A program made the position numbers and the translations under genes. The notes beneath the pieces are model-generated. The model searched no databases, was not told where the DNA came from, and saw only the letters and a program-made list of their open reading frames with translations. Below, piece by piece: positions 1-11,265 of a DNA stretch of 64,000 bases. The stretch covers positions 29,351,498 to 29,415,497 of the forward strand of contig CM075767.1 in NCBI GenBank assembly GCA_037974665.1, given 5' to 3'. Within the stretch, counting starts at the first letter, position 1. Every line of letters starts with the position of its first letter. Source of the stretch: Ehretia macrophylla. Taxonomy: Eukaryota > Streptophyta > Magnoliopsida > Boraginales > Ehretiaceae.

Positions 1-18
1 GCTGGTATGATCGCACTA
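1..18 (-). rRNA. 5S rRNA gene, 5' tip only (cut by window edge)
   Basis: The first 18 bases match the 5' end of the 5S gene in reverse complement, except that the last two (the first two transcribed bases) differ from the usual GGG start. The rest of the gene lies outside the window. Confidence 0.75.
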
Positions 19-575
19 GTCATGTTAAGGGCACAATTCTTTAATGTGTTTACGGTTCACAGTCCCAGCCTAGAGAGATGGCCAGTTCAAATGGCCCAAT
101 AGGCTTAGCGATAACCAATCTGCTTTAACAACGCAGCATCCTAGCAAGACGTGATATCGACGCGTTGTAGGACCTCTAATGTCCCGCGAGTAAGGTTGTC
201 GTCCTTTTAACAGCTGACGACGTACGATCCGGGATGAAAAAACAGAGCAAAAGTAGAAAAGTGGCATGAAACTGATGAAAACTTTCGATTTTGGGCTCCA
301 GAAAGGGGCACAGCGAGCAAACTGGCTACCCCCGTCATAGAGCTCTCAGAGAGCTTTGCAACGGTATGCTGTGCGTCGCGTCACTCCTTACGGATCAAAA
401 TTTATGGGCACCATAGCGACGGAGACCTGGTCACAAGCCCTACGCCCTCGGTTTGCGGGCCCAGCCTCTATGTGAAGCGAAGTTGTCTTGCCCAATGTTC
501 CGTGGGATTCAGTAATAGAAATTTGGTGGATAAAGAATCTTGGCAACCCTAGCCAGGGCAAAAAAAATTGAAAAG

Positions 576-694
576 GGGGTGCAACACAAGGACTTCCTTG
601 GGGGTCACCGATCCTAGTACTACTCTCGCCCAAGCACGCTTAACTTCGGAGTTCTGATGGGATCCGGTGCATTAGTGTTGGTATGATCGCTCCC
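576..694 (-). rRNA. 5S rRNA gene copy 1
   Basis: Full length at 119 bp. About six differences from the majority sequence of this window, three in the C-box part of the internal promoter, one in the first transcribed bases. Alpha-type spacer follows its 3' end. Confidence 0.9.
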
Positions 695-1251
695 GTCATG
701 TTGAGGGCACAATTCCTTTATTTTTTAACAGTTCACAGTCCCATCCTAGAGAGATGGCCCATTCAAAAGGTTCAAGGGGCTTAACGACAACCCATCCGCA
801 TCAACAACGCAGCATCCTCGGAAGACTTGATATCGACGCATTGTAAGTCCCTCTAATGTCCCGCAAGTAAGGTTGTCGTCCTTTTAACAGCTCACGACGT
901 ACGATCCGAGACTAAAAAACAGAGCAAAATAAGAAAAATGGCTTGAAACTGATGAAAACGTTCGATTTTGGTATCCAAAAAGGCAAAGCGAGTAAGCTCG
1001 CTGCCCCCTTCGTAGAGCTATCGGAGAGCTTTGCAACGGTATGCTGTGCGCCGCGTAACTCATTACGGATCAAAAGTTATGGGCACCAGAGCGACGGAGA
1101 CTTGGTCACAAGCCATACGCCCTTGGTTTACGGGCCCAGCCTCCACGTGAAGCGAAGTTGTCTTGCCCAAGGTGCCGTGGGATTCGATAATAGAAATGTG
1201 GTGGATAAAGTATCTTGGCAACCCAAACCGAAGCAAAAAAAATTGAAAAGG

Positions 1252-1370
1252 GGGGTGCAACACGAGTACTTCCCAGGGTGTTACCCATCTTAGTACTACT
1301 CTCGCCCAAGCACGCTTAACTTCGGAGTTCTGATGGGATCCGGTGCATTAGTGCTGGTATGATCACACCC
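1252..1370 (-). rRNA. 5S rRNA gene copy 2
   Basis: Full length at 119 bp with about five differences, three of them in the C box. The conserved GATCGC near the 5' end reads GATCAC on the plus strand, a CpG-type transition. Beta-type spacer on its 3' side. Confidence 0.9.
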
Positions 1371-1928
1371 GTCATGGTGAGGGCACAATTCCTTTATGTG
1401 TTAACAGTTCACAGTCCCAGCCTAGAGAGATGGCCAATTCAAAAGGCCCAATGGGCTTTACGATAACCCATCTGCTTCAACAACGCAGCATCCTAGCAAG
1501 ACGTGATATCGACGCGTTGTAGGGCCCCCTAATGTCCCGCGAGTAAGGTTGTCGTCCTTTTAACAACTCACGACATACGATCCGGGACGAAAAAACATAG
1601 CAAAATAATAAAAGTGGCCTGAAACTGATTAAAACCTTCGATTTTGGGCTCCAAAAACAGGCACAGCGAGCAAGCTGGCTGCCCCCATCGTAGAGCTCTC
1701 AGAGAGCTTTGCAATGGTATGCTGTGCACCACGTAACTCCTTACGGATAGAGAGTTATGGGCACCGGAGCGACGGCGACCTGGCCACAAGCCTTACGCCC
1801 TCGGTTTGCGGGCCTAGCCTCTACGTGAAGCAAAGTTTTCTTGCCCAATGTTCCGTGGGATTCGGTAATAGAAATTTGGTGGATAAAATATCTTGGCAAC
1901 CCTAACCAGGGCAAAAAAAATTGAAAAG

Positions 1929-2047
1929 GGGGTGCAACACGAGGACTTCCTAGGGGGTCACCCATCCTAGTACTACTCTCGCCCAGGCACGTTTAACTTC
2001 GGAGTTTTGATGGGATCCGGTGCATTAGTGCTGGTATGATCACACCC
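1929..2047 (-). rRNA. 5S rRNA gene copy 3
   Basis: Full length at 119 bp with about five differences, two in the A box (AGTTAAACGTGCCTGGG in gene sense) and one in the C box. Alpha-type spacer on its 3' side. Confidence 0.9.
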
Positions 2048-2604
2048 ATCATGTGGAGGGCACAATTCCTTTATGTGTTAACGGTTCACAGTCCCAGCCT
2101 AGAGAGATGGCCAATTCAAAAGGCCCAATGGGCTTAACGATAACCAATCTGCTTCAACAACGCAGCATCCTAGCAAGACATGATATCGATGCGTTGTAGG
2201 GCCCCCTAATGTCCCGCGAGTAAGGTTGTTGTCCTTTTAACAGCTCACGACATACGATCCGGGATGAAAAAACAGTGCAAAAGAAGAAAAGTGGCCTAAA
2301 ACTGATGAAAACGTTCGATTTTGGGCTCCAAAAAGGGCATAGCGAGCAAGCTGGCTGCCCCCGTCGTAGAGCTCTCAGAGAGCCTTGCAACGGTATGCTG
2401 TGCGCCGCGTAACTCCTTACGGATCAAAAGTTATGGGCACCGGAGCGACAGAGAGCTGGTCATAAGCCCTACGCCCTCGGTTTGCGGGCCCAGCCTCTAA
2501 GTGAAGCGAAGTGGTCTTGTCCAATGTTCCGTGGGATTTGGTAATAGAAATTTGGTGCATAAAGTATCTTGGCAACCCTAACCCGGGCAAAAAAAATTGA
2601 AAAG

Positions 2605-2724
2605 GGGGTGTAACACGAGGACTTCCCAGGGGGTCCCCCATCCTAGTACTACTCTTGCCCAAGCACGCTTAACTTCAGAGTTCTGATTGGGTTCCGGTGC
2701 ATTAGTGCTGGTATGATCGCACCC
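2605..2724 (-). rRNA. 5S rRNA gene copy 4 (1-nt insertion)
   Basis: 120 bp because of one extra base in the GATGGGATCC region (reads GATTGGGTTCC). It also has changes in the intermediate element and C box. Its upstream region is interrupted 59-63 bp from the start by the solo LTR at 2788. Confidence 0.88.
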
Positions 2725-2799
2725 GTCATGTTGAGGGCACAATTCATTTATTTGTTAATGGTTCACAGTCCCATCCTAGAGAAATGGTGTGAGGCCCGA

Positions 2800-3240
2800 C
2801 CCCGAATAACGTGTCCTACCTCGATTTGCAGGCCTTAGACCTAAAATTATATGACCGACCTAGGATTACGTGCCCTATCTTGATTTTTGTGCATGCCTCG
2901 TCATACGTGCCTTGACCTAGAATAGTGTGCCCTAATCCCCGACTCACGTGCGGTACCTAAAAATACGTGCCTTGACCTCGATGAACGTGCGTTACCTCGT
3001 TTCATGTGCCCTAATCTTGAACTGCGTACCTTAACCTAGGTTTAAGAGTCGTACCTCGATTTGCGTGCATTACATTGAATTACGTGCCTTGCATTGGTTT
3101 ACGTGCATTCACCTAGGATTGCGTGCATTAGTCTTGAAGTTCGTGTCTTACCTCGTAGTTCGTGTCTACCTCGTGATTCGTGCCCTGTATTGATTTATGT
3201 GTGTGTCTCGTAGTGCGTGCCCTAGACTTAGGAAAGCTTG
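2800..3240 (+). repeat. Degenerate subterminal tandem repeat of solo LTR 1
   Basis: Roughly 20-30-bp units built on a CGTGCCTTGACCTCG-like core recur about fifteen to twenty times with heavy drift (for example at 2898-2925, 2965-2990 and 3010-3100). They lie in the U3 side of the LTR just upstream of a TATA box, where enhancer repeats would be expected. The same repeat is present, inverted, at 10810-11265, and shorter at 22020-22225. Confidence 0.7.
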
Positions 3241-3280
3241 CTTGCACGCTAATCAATAAAGAATCTTACACAAAGCACTA

Positions 3281-3292
3281 GACTATAAAATA
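3281..3292 (+). promoter_or_regulatory. Candidate LTR TATA box
   Basis: GACTATAAAATA directly follows the subterminal repeat array of solo LTR 1, a plausible pol II core promoter at the U3/R boundary. The other family A LTRs have degraded versions here, so activity is not implied. Confidence 0.5.
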
Positions 3293-4292
3293 ATCCTACA
3301 CAATCCACTAACCATTATTATAATCCTAATTCAAATCTCTACAAAATCCACTAACACCTAAATATTATATTTTAAACTCACTACAAGACAAAATCTCACA
3401 AACCTCTAAACATACCCTATATTCTATTCTACATAAAATCCCTAAATACCCAACATTCTCTTACACACATGTTAAAACAATTCAAAAGATGACACAAAAT
3501 CAGATTTTTGCATGCATGTTTAATTCAAAATGATTCTAGACAAGTCATGACACAAAAACACTTATCAATGCATAAAAAATTGCCCAAAACCACCTCAATT
3601 TCCTCTCATTTTCGACCAAACCACTCATGGCCCATGCTAACATTTCAAATTCCACCTTGAAGACACAAAAATTCAGATTTGGAAGCCCAAGGCTGACCAC
3701 ATGCTCAAAAAATTGCAAAAGCCTCATTTTTTTATCTCATTTCTCTCACTTTCCTCACATTTTCTCTCTCTCCCTCTCACTCTCTCTATCCATTTCGGTT
3801 TTGGCTGAGTTCTCTCCACCTCTTAGCTCATCTTCATCATCCTATGGTGCATCAAGACAAACCACAAGCAAAGAAACTCACCCAAGCAAGCTAGGATGCA
3901 AGAAACACACATGCAAGCATTTTGAGTCACCATTTTCGGCCTTGGTGAGTTTTTAAGCTTCCATTTATTTTCTTCTTGTTCTAACCTCATGCATGTGCTA
4001 AGAGATTGATCACTAAGCTAGGAAAAATAGAGAAACCAAGTTGGAATCTCGGCTAAGCAAGAAGAAGAAGAGATTTGAAGCTTCAACAAGTTTTTGTGCA
4101 TCTTTGTGGTTGATTGCTAAGGTGAGGGTTAAAACCTTTTGAAAACTCTTTAAAAACTCACATGCATGGTCATAAATGTGTGTATTTGCTTCTGTACTTG
4201 AGCTATATGGTCGTTCATAAGCTCAATCAACCATGCATGGCAAGATCTTGGCTTGAAAATGATGCTAGGTGAAGTCGAAATGGATGACAGCT

Positions 4293-4700
4293 CTCTGACC
4301 AGTCAGTTCGAGGTAAGTTTAGCTAAGCAAATGATGTTGAAAATGCTTTAAAATTTGTGGGTGACTATTTTGGACAGTTTTGAATATTTTTCCCAGAAAT
4401 AGGCCGAAGCTAATTTTGACTCTAAGGTCCTCAAAATGGAAAATCATTAAAATGTGACCAAATCTGGAAATCTGGAAAAATGAATCAGGTTTTGGCAGAT
4501 GCACTGACCTTGTGGAACGAACCATATTTGACTTAGTAAATGTTGTCCAAAACGCATTAAAATTGGTGTACTGCTATATTTTTCAGTTCTGGACAACTTT
4601 GTCAGAAATGGACCAAAGCTAAAACTGACTCTAAGGACCTCAGAAACGTCAATGATCGAAATGTGTGCAAATCTGGACAGTTTTGTGCTACTTCACTGTT
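4293..4700 (+). repeat. 208-bp internal direct repeat, two diverged copies
   Basis: The segment starting CTCTGACCAGTCAGTTCGAG at 4293 is repeated in diverged form from 4501. Shared words in the same order include TCTAAGG-CCTCA, CAGAAAT-G-CC-AAGCTAA and AAATCTGGA. The same duplication is present in the other family A LTRs, so it predates them. Confidence 0.7.
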
Positions 4701-5454
4701 TCGGCTATAACTAATGATTCTGAACTCCAATTGATGCAAGGTTTGTTTCTGATTTTAGTTAACTTCTTAAGCTTTAATTTGACATCTTATTTACTGAATT
4801 TGGAGATTTTTTGATTATCCTATTGATTGTGAGAAAACAGCCTATTGCAGTAAAGGATTTATTTAGCCATATGCTTGGAAAATTGTTGTAACCTCTCTTG
4901 TGGTACTAATTGTGTGGAAATGTGGTGTTGGGATGTTGTGTGGACTGTTTTGAACATTTGAGGATGTTGAATTAAATGAAGTATGGTTTGAGATTGACAT
5001 TGAGTTGGGTTGAGGCTCAAATTGCACGAATATACTTGAAATGGAAGCCCTAACGACTAGGTAGTCTTAATAAGTGTTGATTATTTGGATATTGTGTTGG
5101 AATCATAGGCTTAGTGGGCTGCCCGTAAATGTTTTATAACTTCAAAAGTGATCTTGACCATTGCATGTTGACAATTAAGCTTTTCTTGCATCCGAACCCA
5201 TGTTGATATCATTGCATGTTGAATAATCTTATCACTTGATTGCGTGGACTTTTTAATGAGTTATATGGCCTGTTTTACATGTGTTACATGGCTGCCCGTT
5301 TAATTTCCATATAACTCTATATGCCTTTCAAGTGAAATTTCATGTCTTATCGTGTCCTGCTTGTTTATCTGTCAATGTGCAATCCTATGACTGTCCGGAG
5401 GCAACCTACTTTGTTGTCTTCCTTCTGTGAGATATATTACCTGTCATGAATGTG

Positions 5455-5645
5455 CATTGCATACAAGGTTGCAACCTTTCCTGTCGGCATGGTAGCGATC
5501 ACGCACGCCGGGCGGCATCGGGCTTACCGGTGTTACCGTGACCACCATGGTCCCATTCCCTCTCTCGCTTGGGGGCTAGACTTCCTCGGAGAGTTGGGTC
5601 GTAGGCTTTTGGGGTACATCCGGAGTACACCCACTTGGCGTGTTT
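5455..5645 (+). other. Conserved LTR block with hairpin (solo LTR 1)
   Basis: Contains GGTTGCAACCT, a GGGCGGCATCGGGCTT stretch, TCTCTCGCTTGG and TTGGGTCGTAG. The same ordered words occur in families B and C. The CTCTC ... GAGAG arms around 5560-5597 can pair. Confidence 0.7.
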
Positions 5646-5902
5646 TGGGGAATGATTTGAAGTCGGCCGCAACTTCTGATTCTGAAACTGATATGAGAGC
5701 AAAAGCTTGCCGTATCCTTTTTATTATGTGTATAAGTACTCCCGCTTGGATCCTAGAGAACCTCGGGGAGGAAAGACCGGTATTCCTGTTCTGTACTTGT
5801 ATTTATGTACTTGTATTTCTGTTGTATTCATGTTTGAGAAAGGGATTTTCATAAGTTTAACCGGAAAATGAGTTTCAAAACTTATTTCTCGTTCCCCCTC
5901 GC

Positions 5903-5920
5903 TGAGTTCCTAAGGACTCA
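5903..5920 (+). other. Hairpin before acceptor-like site (solo LTR 1)
   Basis: TGAGTTC and GGACTCA can form a 7-bp stem (one G-U pair) with a CTAA loop. Its end is 20 nt before the AG at 5939-5940. The stem is preserved with different bases in families B and C. Confidence 0.6.
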
Positions 5921-6631
5921 CCCTCTTTTATCATCTCAAGTGAAGAAGATCAAGAACAGGTACTCGAGGACGATGTGCCTAACGATGATTCCTTGGAGTG
6001 ATTGCCTGTCTTGTGTGCTTTGCGTGATTTTGGCTATTTGTGAACTATGCTACTTGAAGACTATTTCTTTTATGTTGCTCGTTGTTTATTGATGTAAAAG
6101 ACCCACGTTGTAATTTGGGGTCTAATTTTGGTTTGTACTTATATTAAGTAGACTGATACTAGACATACTATGATCGTTTTGCTTTTATTATCACTAGTAT
6201 CTATCATAGGTTATGATGCTTAGCTAAGGAATAGGCAAACGAACTTATCCAATCTCAACAGGTACTCGCTAATAAGCTAAGATCAACAGGTACATTTTGA
6301 AACGAGGATAAATGGACAAACGAGACATAGTATCATGCTAGGTTATAAATCAAACGGGACGTCGAAATAACCAATAAGCAATTCAATTGATGATAAAATA
6401 GTAAACTCTAGTCGGGAATGAACTTGAATTGAAAGTTTGAGGCTGTTAGAAAATTTAGGTCAAAACAAAGAGCCCAATTACAACCGTTATGCTGCCGGAT
6501 TTCCGGAAAATTTTGGAGTCTAGAATAAAATGTTAAGTGTAAACCTCCTAGAATGATTAAGAATGTGAAAGGACTTGAATGTTTATATCACACCCTAGTC
6601 TAACCTTTATAGGTTGGGTTGGGGCGTGACA

Positions 6632-7267
6632 AATGGCCCATTCAAAAGGCCCAATGGGCTTAACGACAACCCATCCGCTTCAACAACGCAGCATCCTCAC
6701 AAGACGTGATATCGACGCGTTGTAGGGTCCTCTAATGTCCCGCGAGTAAGGTTGTCATCTTTTTAACAGCTCACGACGTACGATCCGGGGCAAAAAAACA
6801 GAGCAAAAGAAGAAAAGTGGCTTGAAACTGATGAAAATGTTCGATTTTGGGCTCCAGAAAGGGCACAGCGAGCAAGCTCGCTGCCTCCTTCGTAGAGCTG
6901 TTGGAAAGCTTTGCAACGGTATGCTGTGCGCCGCGTAACTCCTTACGGATCAAAAGTTATGGGCACCGGAGCGATGGAGACTTGGTCACAAGCCCTACGC
7001 CCTTGGTTTGTAGCCCCAGCCACCACGTGAAGCGAAGTTGTCTTGCCCAAGGTGCCGTGGGATTTGATAATAGAAATATGGTAGATAAAGTATCATGGCA
7101 ACCCAAACCGAAGCAAAAAAAATTGAAAAGGGGGGTGCAACACGAGGACTTCCTAGGGGGTCACCCATCCTAGTACTACTCTCGCCCAAGCACGCTTAAC
7201 TTCGGAGTTCTGATGGGATCCGGTGCATTAGTGCTGGTATGATCGCACCCGTCATGTTGAGGGCACA
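6632..7267 (-). repeat. 5S rDNA block 2 (single unit between two solo LTRs)
   Basis: A 636-bp remnant holding one 5S gene (7132-7250), its 3' terminator and most of one beta-type spacer. It is bounded by the AATGG duplication on the left and the GCACA duplication on the right. Both flanking elements are family A LTRs in opposite orientation. Confidence 0.95.
7132..7250 (-). rRNA. 5S rRNA gene copy 5 (near consensus)
   Basis: 119 bp with a single difference from the majority sequence (a C-to-T on the plus strand at the C-box edge), so it is one of the two best-preserved copies. Its immediate upstream promoter region is cut at -13 to -17 by the minus-strand solo LTR starting at 7268, which moves its TATA-like element 4 kb away. 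Confidence 0.93.
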
Positions 7268-7953
7268 TGTCACGCCCCAACCCGACCTATGGAGTTTAGA
7301 CTAGGGTATGATCTAATCATTAATGTTCTTTTACGATTATAACTGGTTAACGAAGGTTAAGCTTATCTGTTAGACTAGAACTCCAAAAGTTTTTCGAAAA
7401 ACCGGCAGCATGACGGCTATATTTAAGACCTTTGGTTTGACCTATTTTCTAAAATGTCTCAAAACCTTTAATCATTGATTCAATTCCAACTAAAATTTCC
7501 TATTTTGTTATCAATAGATATGCCTACTAATTATCTGGAAGCCTCGTTTGACTAATAACCTACCATGATAACTATGTCCCGTTTATTTTTCAATTTACCC
7601 CTATCATGCACGTAACTATTATCCTTTAGCTTACGAATTAGTACCTAAGTGGAGTTGGATAGAGTTGACTTTGTTGATTATTCACCTAGTGGTTTAAACC
7701 CCTATGATAACTACTAATCAAGACAATAAAACAATAACCAAATAAGGAGTTCGTCCGGTTATAGATAGTACAATCCAAAATTAGACCCAAATTACAATGG
7801 GGTCATTTACATCAACAAAATAAATATTCTTCAAAGCAAACACAACGTTCACAAAACAGCCACTATCAAGCAAGGCACATAAAGCACGTAATCACTCCAA
7901 GGATTCATCAACAAGCACATTTACTTCGGGTATCTGTTCCAAATCTGCTGTGC

Positions 7954-10130
7954 CTGTGACAAAAAAGTGGGTGAGTCCTTATGAACTCGGCGAGGGGGAA
8001 CAAGAGATAACGTTTTGAAATCCTTTTCCAGTTAAACTTATGAAAAACCCTTTTTGAAAGCATGACATATAACACAAGTAAGTTTTATAACGTAATGTAA
8101 AGTAAAGAACACATTTACCCATCTTTCCTCCCCGAGGTCCTCTAGGAACCAAGCGAGAGTAGTTAAACACATAGTGAAAAGGATACGGTGAGCTTTTGCT
8201 CTCAAGATCATGTTTGATAACAGTTGTTGCGGCCGGCTTCAATCATCCACTTATCACACCAAATGGGTGTACTCCGGATGTACCCCGAAATCCTACGACC
8301 CAACTCTCCGAGGAAGTCTAGCCCCCAAGCGAGAGAGGGAATTGGACAATGGTAGTCACGGTTGCACCGGCAAGCCCGATGCCGCCCGGTGTGCGTGAAA
8401 CACTACCATGCCAGAATGAAAGGTTGCAACCTTGTATTCAATGCACATGTATGCCATTTAACAATTCACATTAGGAGGTCAACAAAGTAGGTTGCCTCCG
8501 AACAAGTATTTGATCACATTTTGACATATTGGCATATAAGGCATTGTAAGAACATGTAATCATTTCTTATATCAATTTGAAAGCAATTGAAATTCCACGG
8601 ACAGCCAAGTAATCATGTTCAAATAAGCCATAGAATGTCTTTTAACAATTCACATTAGGATGACAACAAAGTAGGTTGCCTCCGAGCAAGTATAAGATCA
8701 CATATTGACAAGTAATTGAACGAAGCATGCTTAACACGAATTTTCACTTTGTAAAACACATAGAGTTATATGAACATTAAACGGGCAGCCATGTAAGACA
8801 TGTAAATCAAGTCATATAACTCATTTCGGGGTTTACGTAATCAAGTAATAAGATTATACAAGCATGCAGTGACGACTACACGAGACCGGATGCAAGAATA
8901 GCTCACTTATCAACATGCAATCATCGGGAATCATATTTGGGGCTATAAGGACAATTACGGGCAGCCTATTAACCTTCCTCAACATCTTTTATAATTCACA
9001 AAAGAATGGTTTATGACTCGAGAACCTACGGGGCCATTAGGGTTTTCTAGGCTGTGCTCGGGTCGGTTTCTTTTGCTAAGCACCAGAAACAACTCTTAAA
9101 ACATTTCAATCATACTTAACATTTGTTAGGCAGCCCACTAATCACACAATTAAACACAATAACCATAGGATCATCGCTTAGCGAGTTTTCATAGCCGATA
9201 GGGTTTCGTTTCATGCTTACACGTGCGATTAAGCCACAAGTTGACAAATAATTAAACCCAAGCCATGAATTGATCAATTAAAACATCCTCAAACATCCAA
9301 AACAGTCCACACAACATCCAAGTGCCACAATCCCAAGCATTTAATACCACAAGAGAAGTTACAATAATTTTCAAAGCATATCACTAGATACAAACCTCAC
9401 TGCAATGGTCTGTTTTCCCACAATCATTTAGACAAGAAAAAAATCTCCAATTCCAGTGAAAAAAATGTCAAATTAAATCTTATTAAGTGAACTGAATCCA
9501 GAAACAAACCTCGCATCATTTGGAGTTCGGATTCAAGAGTTATAGCCAAAACCGTGAGACTGCACAAAACTGTCCAGATTTGTACACATTTCAATACTTG
9601 TCATTTTCTAGGGCCTTAGGGTCAGATTTATCCTTAGTCTATTTCTGACACAAATGTCCAGAACTGAAAATTATAGCAACCTACCAAATTTCATACATTT
9701 TCAATATCGTTTACTAGGCCAAAATGGTTTCGCTCTATGAGATCAGTGAACTGCCAAAAACCTGCTCTATTTTCCCAGATTTTCCAGATTTCGACACATT
9801 TTGATATTTTTCCATTTTATGGGTCTTAGAGTCAGACTTGGCCTTGGATTATTTCTATGAAAAACGCTCAAAACTGGCCAAACTAGTCACCTACCAATTT
9901 GTACACATTTTCAACATTATTTACCTGGCCAAATTTGCTTCGCTCCAATGAGTCAGAAACTGCTCAGATTTCGCGATTCGTCCTATCTTCAAGTTCTAGC
10001 CAAATATCTTGCCATGCATGGTTACAAAAGCTCAAGTGCACACATATATCACAAGTACAAAGGTAAATATAGACATATGAAGGCTTGCATGTGGTTTTTG
10101 AAAGCTTTTTAAAAAAGGATTAACCCTCAC
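7954..10130 (-). other. Putative leader intron in family A solo LTR 2
   Basis: Minus-strand donor-like GCTAAG/GTGAGGG (GT at 10130-10129) and acceptor-like ACTTTTTTGTCACAG/G ending at 7954, with a T-rich tract directly before it. The region is about 2.2 kb. The acceptor follows the GAGTTC/GGACTC hairpin by 17 nt. Confidence 0.5.
8258..8450 (-). other. Conserved LTR block with hairpin (solo LTR 2)
   Basis: Reverse-complement copy of the block at 5455-5645, with TCTCTCGCTTGG, TTGGGTCGTAG and GGTTGCAACCT recognisable on the minus strand. Confidence 0.7.
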
Positions 10131-10809
10131 CTTAGCCTATTGGTGGTTAAAGATGCTCAAATGCTCTTGAAAATGCACAAAGGGCTTCTTCCTTGCTTCT
10201 TTCTTGCTTGGGCTGCTATGGCCGAGCTTGGGAGAGATCTTGAGAGCATGCTTGAGGTCTTGGAAGGTGAAGAGGCAGCCATGGTCGAAATAGAGAGACA
10301 AGGAGAGAGAATGAGAGAGTTTTGAGAGAAAAATGAGTGTTTGAAGAGTTGTTTGTGAGCATGTGCTTGTGTGTCAGCCTTGAGCTTCTAAATTCTGAAA
10401 TTGTGTCATCCTTTAAACATTTTTTGAGTTGAAATTAAGCATGGCATTGAGAGGGTCGAAAATGAGATGCTTGGGTAGGGTGTAGGTGAATTTTTTATGC
10501 ATTGTGCTTAGTACATGTGTCATAGAATGTCTAGGCTTTAATTTAATTGTGCAAAGTTGATCAAATTGCTTTGTCTTGGTCGTGTAATGCAAGGGAAAAT
10601 CTGAAATTTCAGATTCAAGTTAGTGTATTTTGGATTATAATAAATGTAGGTTTATAATAGTTTATTGGTTAGTTGAGTGTGTTGGGAAGAATAAATAATT
10701 TTATTAGTTACTGGGTTTTGTAGAGAATTTGAATTAGGAATATTATATTAGTTAGTGGATTGGGTAGGATTATTTTATTGTCTTGTACTTTGTGTAGGAT
10801 TCTTTATTG

Positions 10810-11265
10810 ATTAGCGTGTGGACACGCTTTCCTAGGTCTACGGCACGCACTATGAGACAGGCACAGAGATCAATATGGGGCACGAATCACGAGGTAGACA
10901 CGAACAATGAGGTAAGACACGTACTTCAAGATAAATGTACGGATTCCAATACAAATGCACGTAATCCTAGGTGAATGTGCGTAAACCAATGCAAGGCACG
11001 CAATTCAATGCAATGCACGTAAATCAAGGTACGACTCTTAAACCTTGGTTAGGACGTGTAACTCAAGGTCAGTGCACACAAATCGAGGTATGGCACGTAA
11101 ATCGAAGTCAGGGCACATAAGTCGAGGATTAGGGCACATAATTCTAGGTCAAGGCACATATGACGAGGCATGCACGAAAACCAAGATAGGGCATGCAATC
11201 CAAGGTCGATCATACAGTTTTCAGTCGAAGGCATGCAAATTGAGGTAAGACAAGTTTTTTGGGGT
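10810..11265 (-). repeat. Degenerate subterminal tandem repeat of solo LTR 2
   Basis: Inverted counterpart of 2800-3240. GGCACG-centred units of about 20-30 bp (AAGGCACATATGACGAGG, CAATGCACGTAAATCAAGG and similar) fill the U3 side of this LTR. Confidence 0.7.

Larger units (their letters stand above)
1..2787 (-). repeat. 5S rDNA tandem array, block 1
   Basis: Head-to-tail 5S units with gene starts at 576, 1252, 1929 and 2605 (spacing 676-677 bp), preceded by the 5' tip of another copy at 1-18. Every gene reads on the minus strand. Each gene is followed in its own sense by a T-rich terminator and then a spacer of about 557 bp. The block ends where a retroelement LTR begins at 2788, 63 bp upstream of the start of the copy at 2605. 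Confidence 0.95.
4122..5940 (+). other. Putative leader intron in family A solo LTR 1
   Basis: Donor-like GCTAAG/GTGAGGG at 4121/4122 and AG at 5939-5940 (here CTCAAG rather than CTCAG), 20 nt after the GAGTTC/GGACTC hairpin. The same paired signals occur in LTR families B and C. Splicing itself cannot be seen from DNA. Confidence 0.45.
2788..6631 (+). mobile_element. Solo LTR, family A (Ty3/gypsy, about 3.84 kb)
   Basis: Begins TGTGAGGCCCGACC and ends GGGGCGTGACA, with a perfect 5-bp target duplication AATGG at 2783-2787 and 6632-6636. Most of its length aligns by eye with both LTRs of the 15-kb element at 22010-37030: same order of blocks, same 3' end CACACCCTAG...GTGACA. No primer-binding site, gag, pol or second LTR is attached, so it is a solo LTR left by LTR-LTR recombination. 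Internal features in order: degenerate CGTGCC repeats (2800-3240), a TATA box (about 3284), a CT-rich tract (about 3755-3800), a donor-like site (4121/4122), a 208-bp internal duplication (about 4293-4700), the conserved hairpin block (5455-5645), a second hairpin (5903-5920) and an acceptor-like AG (5940). Removing it restores a 678-bp 5S unit. Confidence 0.9.

Noticed and set aside
943..1293. Repeated 60-120-codon open frames on both strands across the array
   Set aside because: They recur once per 676-bp unit, follow the spacer consensus, differ by frameshifts between units, and several run straight through the 5S gene itself. They are translations of rDNA spacer, not genes.
3627..3956. 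109-codon Ser- and Leu-rich frame in solo LTR 1
   Set aside because: Driven by the CT-rich tract; not kept open in the other family A LTRs.
5450..5854. 134-codon frame over the conserved block, with shorter counterparts in other LTRs
   Set aside because: Amino-acid sequence is not maintained between families and frames shift between copies; conservation is at the RNA or DNA level (hairpin arms).
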